Source of the DNA: Perlabentimonas sp034006965
Lineage (GTDB): Bacteria > Bacteroidota > Bacteroidia > Bacteroidales > Tenuifilaceae
NCBI GenBank assembly: GCA_034006965.1
Contig: JAVERU010000072.1
Span: 1 to 15,606 of the forward strand
DNA length: 15,606 nt
Reading direction: 5' to 3'
Notes under the pieces: generated by a model
What the model was told of the DNA's origin: nothing
The model's database searches: none
Seen by the model: only the letters and a program-made list of their open reading frames with translations
Shown: in pieces, positions 12,928 through 15,606 of the stretch
Position numbering within the stretch: position 1 is the first letter of the stretch
Layout of the letters: every line of letters starts with the position of its first letter
Position numbers and translations under genes: made by a program

Positions 12928-13704
12928 TTAAAATTTTTCGAAAACACCTAGTCCAAATAGAGCAAAATCGTATTTAATAGGATCGTTGGGGTCGAATGTA
13001 CGAAGTTTTGCTGTAACCTCCTCCACTGCCTTCCAATCGCTCTGCTTCCGATTAAGTAAGCCCAGCCTGCGGGCTACGCGACCCGAATGTACATCGAGTG
13101 GCAGCATGAGGGCTGATGCAGGAATTGATGTCCATAGGCCAAAATCAACATTCTCCCTGGGAGGGCGCACCATCCATCGTAAAAACATATTGATACGCTT
13201 GGCAGCCGAACCTGCTATGGGGTTGGCTAGGTGTTTGGTTGAGCGGACAGGGAACTTATTATCAACGAACAGAAGTCTGAAGTGGCTTATAGCCCCCACT
13301 ATCGAATTGTATTTCATGTACCCTTCAGTAAATAATGTTTCTAGGCTGCTACCCATTGAGTATATCCTTTGCAAGGATTGGAGGAATGCTATACAGTCGG
13401 TTCCATTAAACGTACGGTAGTAGAATGATGATAGCGCTTTTATTTCATCGCTAGACGAATCGATGATAAATTCGTAGGGCGATTCGCCCATCTGCTCCAG
13501 CAGCTTTTTGGCCGATTTGATGATTTGTGGCCGCTGACCCCATGAGATGGTGGCTGCTAAAAAGCCTGCAATCTCAATATCTTCCTTACGACTATATGCT
13601 TTAGGAATCTGTATTGGGTCGGTATCTATAAACTGTGGAGAAGCGTACTGCAGGTACTTCTCATCCAGAAACTGTTTTATATCGTTGGTGCAAATATCGC
13701 CCAC
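12928..13704 (-). CDS. TIGR02757 / DUF2400 family protein
   Basis: A 258-residue conserved protein of unknown function. SRKEDIEIAGFLAATISWGQ (about 38-57) is the family's first conserved block. KRINMFLRWMVRP, then ENVDFGLWTSI, then LDVHSGRVARRLGLL follow in order, and the end DPNDPIKYDFALFGLGVFEK completes the signature. The helical content, LDVHSGRVARRLG and the final D.KYDFALFG recall the HhH-GPD DNA glycosylase fold, but no catalytic lysine/aspartate pair can be assigned with confidence. The start is GTG at 13704, whose first base is the last base of the lolD stop codon (TAGTG), so translation is probably coupled. No other start fits, as the first internal ATG lies well within the conserved domain. 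In its operon it sits between an envelope ATPase and a tRNA methyltransferase, which does not reveal its role. Confidence 0.92.
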   Translation of the reverse strand: MGDICTNDIKQFLDEKYLQYASPQFIDTDPIQIPKAYSRKEDIEIAGFLAATISWGQRPQIIKSAKKLLEQMGESPYEFIIDSSSDEIKALSSFYYRTFNGTDCIAFLQSLQRIYSMGSSLETLFTEGYMKYNSIVGAISHFRLLFVDNKFPVRSTKHLANPIAGSAAKRINMFLRWMVRPPRENVDFGLWTSIPASALMLPLDVHSGRVARRLGLLNRKQSDWKAVEEVTAKLRTFDPNDPIKYDFALFGLGVFEKF

Positions 13705-14354
13705 TACACAAAGCGTCCATCGTTCATAGTGAGCTGGATATCGGCCATGGCCGCTAATTCCTTATCGTGGGTTACCACCACAAAGGTTTGCTTAAACTCA
13801 TCGCGGAGTTTAAAGAATAGGTTGTGTAACTCCTCCTTGTTTTTGGAGTCGAGGTTTCCCGAGGGTTCGTCGGCTAGGATAACCTTTGGGTTGTTTATTA
13901 AAGCCCGCGCTACCGCCACGCGCTGCTGCTCGCCCCCCGATAGCTCCGAAGGTTTGTGCTCCATCCTGTCGGCTAGGCCAAGAAACGTAAGTAATTCCTT
14001 TGCCCGGGCTTCCACCTTTTCCTTTGGATCTTTGGCAATGAACCCTGGGATACAAACATTCTCCAAGGCAGTAAACTCTGGCAGCAAGTGATGGAACTGA
14101 AAAACAAAGCCGATGTTCTGATTACGAAAAGCAGCCATGGCCTTGTCGTTTAGCTTCGATAGGTTGGTGTTGTCGATGAACACATCGCCCGAGTCGGGTT
14201 TGCCAAGGGTTCCCATTATTTGGAGTAGCGTGGTTTTGCCGGCCCCGCTAGGGCCAACAATGGCTACTACCTTTTCGGCGGGTATCTCAACATCAACCTC
14301 CTTAAGAACTGTAAGGTGGCCAAACGATTTTTTTATCTTCTCAACTCTAATCAT
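13704..14354 (-). CDS. lolD: Lipoprotein-releasing ABC transporter ATP-binding protein
   Basis: A 216-residue ABC ATPase (numbering from ATG at 14354). It shows Walker A GPSGAGKTT (34-42), the Q-loop in FVFQFHHLLPEFTALENV (Q86), the signature LSGGEQQRVAVARAL (from 138), Walker B VILADEP (158-164), the D-loop SGNLDS and the H-loop histidine in VVVTHD (H196). FQFHHLLPEFTALENV is the LolD/MacB-type Q-loop. LolD powers the LolCE complex that extracts mature lipoproteins from the inner membrane for transport to the outer membrane; no lolC/lolE lies in this window. A longer start at 14384 (ten more residues) exists but is unlikely: the promoter -7 box TACATTTG lies inside it, and MIRVEKIKKSF is the usual N terminus. 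It is the first gene of an operon with DUF2400 and trmN6, overlapping the next by one base. Confidence 0.93.
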   Translation of the reverse strand: MIRVEKIKKSFGHLTVLKEVDVEIPAEKVVAIVGPSGAGKTTLLQIMGTLGKPDSGDVFIDNTNLSKLNDKAMAAFRNQNIGFVFQFHHLLPEFTALENVCIPGFIAKDPKEKVEARAKELLTFLGLADRMEHKPSELSGGEQQRVAVARALINNPKVILADEPSGNLDSKNKEELHNLFFKLRDEFKQTFVVVTHDKELAAMADIQLTMNDGRFV

Positions 14355-14372
14355 AGCGTAAGCATTGGAATG

Positions 14373-14380
14373 CAAATGTA
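14373..14380 (-). promoter_or_regulatory. Probable -7 promoter box of the lolD operon
   Basis: On the minus strand this reads TACATTTG, an exact TAnnTTTG box, 18 bases ahead of the ATG at 14354. A transcript starting 5-7 bases below it would have a leader of about a dozen bases. A proper -33 TTG is not visible. Its location inside the longer alternative reading frame argues for the shorter LolD. Confidence 0.5.
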
Positions 14381-14442
14381 GCAATTTAGCCTAACATTTT
14401 GAGTCATTGGTTTGCTTTCGTTCAAACCACAGTGTAAAAGAA

Positions 14443-14470
14443 AACCCCACCAATTCGTGTTGGTGGGGTT
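14443..14470 (-). terminator. Intrinsic terminator of the beta-barrel gene operon
   Basis: A perfect 11-bp stem (14460-14470 with 14443-14453, core CCCCACC) closes a 6-base loop. Read on the minus strand it is followed by TTTTCTTTTAC, a good T tract. It lies 17 bases after the stop of the outer-membrane protein gene, whose transcripts it should end before the lolD promoter. Confidence 0.92.
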
Positions 14471-14487
14471 CTTTGATGTTGTTGATA

Positions 14488-15381
14488 TTACTTGTTGAAT
14501 AGCTTGTATACTAAACCTATCTCTAGGCCCACTGAGGTAATTGACGAACTGCCCAGGATGAGGCTGCTGTGGAAATCGCTAAAGCTATCCTCAACAACAG
14601 GCTCTACCTTGGTGAATCCGTAAGTTCCAGAAATGCCCACCTTAACAATGATATCGCTGGTTACGCTGTACATTGCTCCGGCAGATAGGTAGCCCGACAC
14701 CATCATTTTGGGTGCACCTAGTTCTAGGGAACTACTTTCGCTATACTCAAGATTATCAAATTTGTACTCGGGGTAGTCATTAAGCACAGCATTGAAATCG
14801 GGGTAGTAGCCCTTGCGGGTCATAGTGCCAGAAAGGTTGAAATCAGTGGGCATAAAGTTAGACATAACTATCCCTAGGTTGGCAAAGTAAGATAGCTTGC
14901 CAGAGTTTATGGTGTTTTGATATCTAACAAAAAGTGGAATATCCAAAGATGTGTACTTTGTGTTTTCTACAAGATTTGCATTTTCGTATACAGGGAAGTA
15001 GGTGTCCTCGTCAATATCAACAAACTCTCTTTCGAGCTGTGTTGAAAGGTTTGTTATTTTGTAATTAGAGGTGTAGCTACCCAACCTAAGGCCAATGCCT
15101 GCCCCAATGTTTTTTGTTACTAGGTATGTAACGTCAACCGATGGGATGATATTAAAAACATTCCCAGCTTGCCATTCTGGCTTGGTTGCATTTTCGTTTC
15201 CAAACATAGCAAGGTTAAGCCCGCCGTTGAGTCCAATGTATAGACGCTGGAAAATTTCCGTATTGGGGTTTACTGCTGGTTCTTGATTCAAACTCCTCTC
15301 CCATCCAGATGCAAAGCTCTGATTAGTTAGGATTAGGGTAGAGGCTGCTAGTAGCGTGAAAAGTATTTTTGTGCGTTTCAT
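14488..15381 (-). CDS. Outer-membrane beta-barrel protein, function unknown
   Basis: A 297-residue protein with a Sec signal peptide (residues 1-25, LLAASTLILTNQSFAS, probable cleavage after FASG or SFA). The mature part starts with a polar stretch and then shows a string of amphipathic strands: RLYIGLNGGLNLAMFG (about 46-61), IIPSVDVTYLVTKNIGAGIG (about 78-97), TSLDIPLFVRYQNT, SYFANLGIVMS, SGYLSAGAMYSVTSDIIVKV, GISGTYGFTK, and the last strand ITSVGLEIGLVYKLFNK. This is the pattern of porin-like or OmpA/PorT-type eight-to-ten-strand barrels (outer membrane protein beta-barrel superfamily). The strand at the end terminates in an aromatic-rich FNK, near the expected C-terminal phenylalanine. 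The start is ATG at 15381, 18 bases after the stop of the T9SS-sorted gene, with no terminator between, so the two are probably one transcript. Confidence 0.85.
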   Translation of the reverse strand: MKRTKILFTLLAASTLILTNQSFASGWERSLNQEPAVNPNTEIFQRLYIGLNGGLNLAMFGNENATKPEWQAGNVFNIIPSVDVTYLVTKNIGAGIGLRLGSYTSNYKITNLSTQLEREFVDIDEDTYFPVYENANLVENTKYTSLDIPLFVRYQNTINSGKLSYFANLGIVMSNFMPTDFNLSGTMTRKGYYPDFNAVLNDYPEYKFDNLEYSESSSLELGAPKMMVSGYLSAGAMYSVTSDIIVKVGISGTYGFTKVEPVVEDSFSDFHSSLILGSSSITSVGLEIGLVYKLFNK

Positions 15382-15399
15382 TATATTTAGTGGGTTATG

Positions 15400-15606
15400 T
15401 TAGTTTATGGAAATTTTTGAGTTCACAGGAATATCGTTATCAACATATACTCTAACGATGTAAATACCTTTTGGTAAGCCCGTAAGGTTTAGCCTTCGGC
15501 TAAGCTGCTGTTCGGATTTGCTGAAGGTTTCCTGAAAAACTACTTTCCCGTGTGAGTTTGATACGGTAATTGATCCAGAGCCCATCCTCTTACTGGCAAA
15601 TCGATG
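15400..15606 (-). CDS. C-terminal end of a T9SS-sorted secreted protein (5' part outside window)
   Basis: The minus-strand frame is open at the right edge for 68 codons before its TAA at 15400-15402. Its visible part matches a type IX secretion system type A sorting domain: GSITVSNSHGKVVFQETF (a strand-turn-strand with G at the turn), the loop QQLSRRLNLTGLPKGIYIVR (the NLTGLPKGIYIV core corresponds to the family's 'LP.G.Y.V' strand), then VNSKISIN as the last strand, where the family typically ends in KK or SK plus hydrophobics. The domain directs export across the outer membrane and is then removed. The catalytic or adhesive part of the protein is not in the window. A methionine at 15585 is an internal residue, since the frame continues above it. 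The adjoining beta-barrel gene could encode a surface partner. Confidence 0.85.
   Translation of the reverse strand, partial: HRFASKRMGSGSITVSNSHGKVVFQETFSKSEQQLSRRLNLTGLPKGIYIVRVYVDNDIPVNSKISIN

Noticed and set aside
1..15606. tRNA or rRNA genes
   Set aside because: I saw no cloverleaf-like pattern or conserved T-loop sequence in the intergenic regions; a dedicated scan was not possible, so a cryptic one cannot be fully excluded.

Overview
The window looks like a chromosomal segment of a Bacteroidota bacterium, probably Bacteroidales or a relative. The evidence is a C-terminal type IX secretion (T9SS) sorting domain at the right edge, -7 boxes of the form TAnnTTTG, almost no Shine-Dalgarno sequences, many signal-peptide lipoproteins and beta-barrel proteins, a LolD-type ATPase, a TIGR02757/DUF2400 protein, and MetG with a fused C-terminal tRNA-binding domain. 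Base composition is moderate throughout, and no gene stands out as recently acquired. Most of the window is housekeeping and envelope genes. I do not see a phage, integrase, CRISPR array, toxin-antitoxin pair or defence island.

Layout, left to right. (1) The 3' end of metG (+), ending in a strong intrinsic terminator, faces an exported beta-barrel protein of unknown function (-). (2) Positions 1952-2832 hold no intact gene. They contain a palindromic repeat element, a decayed SMR (SugE-type) efflux gene with a one-base frameshift and a missing last helix, an (8 bp)x8 tandem repeat, and further small repeats. (3) valS (+, 877 aa) shares a bidirectional-looking terminator with a convergent 679-aa lipoprotein (-) that carries a HEFGH zinc-peptidase motif. 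(4) A 415-base intergenic stretch holds another inverted-repeat element and a 22-codon ORF overlapping the next gene by ATGA. (5) A tight pair of lipoproteins follows: TPR plus CsgG/LpoB-like, then LPP20-like. (6) A class I PLP aminotransferase (+) is followed by a terminator. (7) On the minus strand lies the compact operon lolD - DUF2400 - trmN6, with a one-base stop/start overlap and a 6-base gap. (8) At the right end, a T9SS-sorted protein (partial) is followed 18 bases later by an outer-membrane beta-barrel protein, both minus and closed by a terminator.

Functional links: MetG, ValS and TrmN6 serve translation. LolD drives release of lipoproteins from the inner membrane, and three of the neighbouring products (5541-7580, 7996-9375, 9382-10761) are themselves predicted lipoproteins. 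The least understood unit is the two-lipoprotein operon at 7996-10761. It resembles in domain logic the LPP20/CsgG-type outer-membrane assemblies of Proteobacteria, but lies here in a setting with no flagellar or curli genes in view. I regard it as the best candidate for an uncharacterised system, though this is inference from sequence pattern only.
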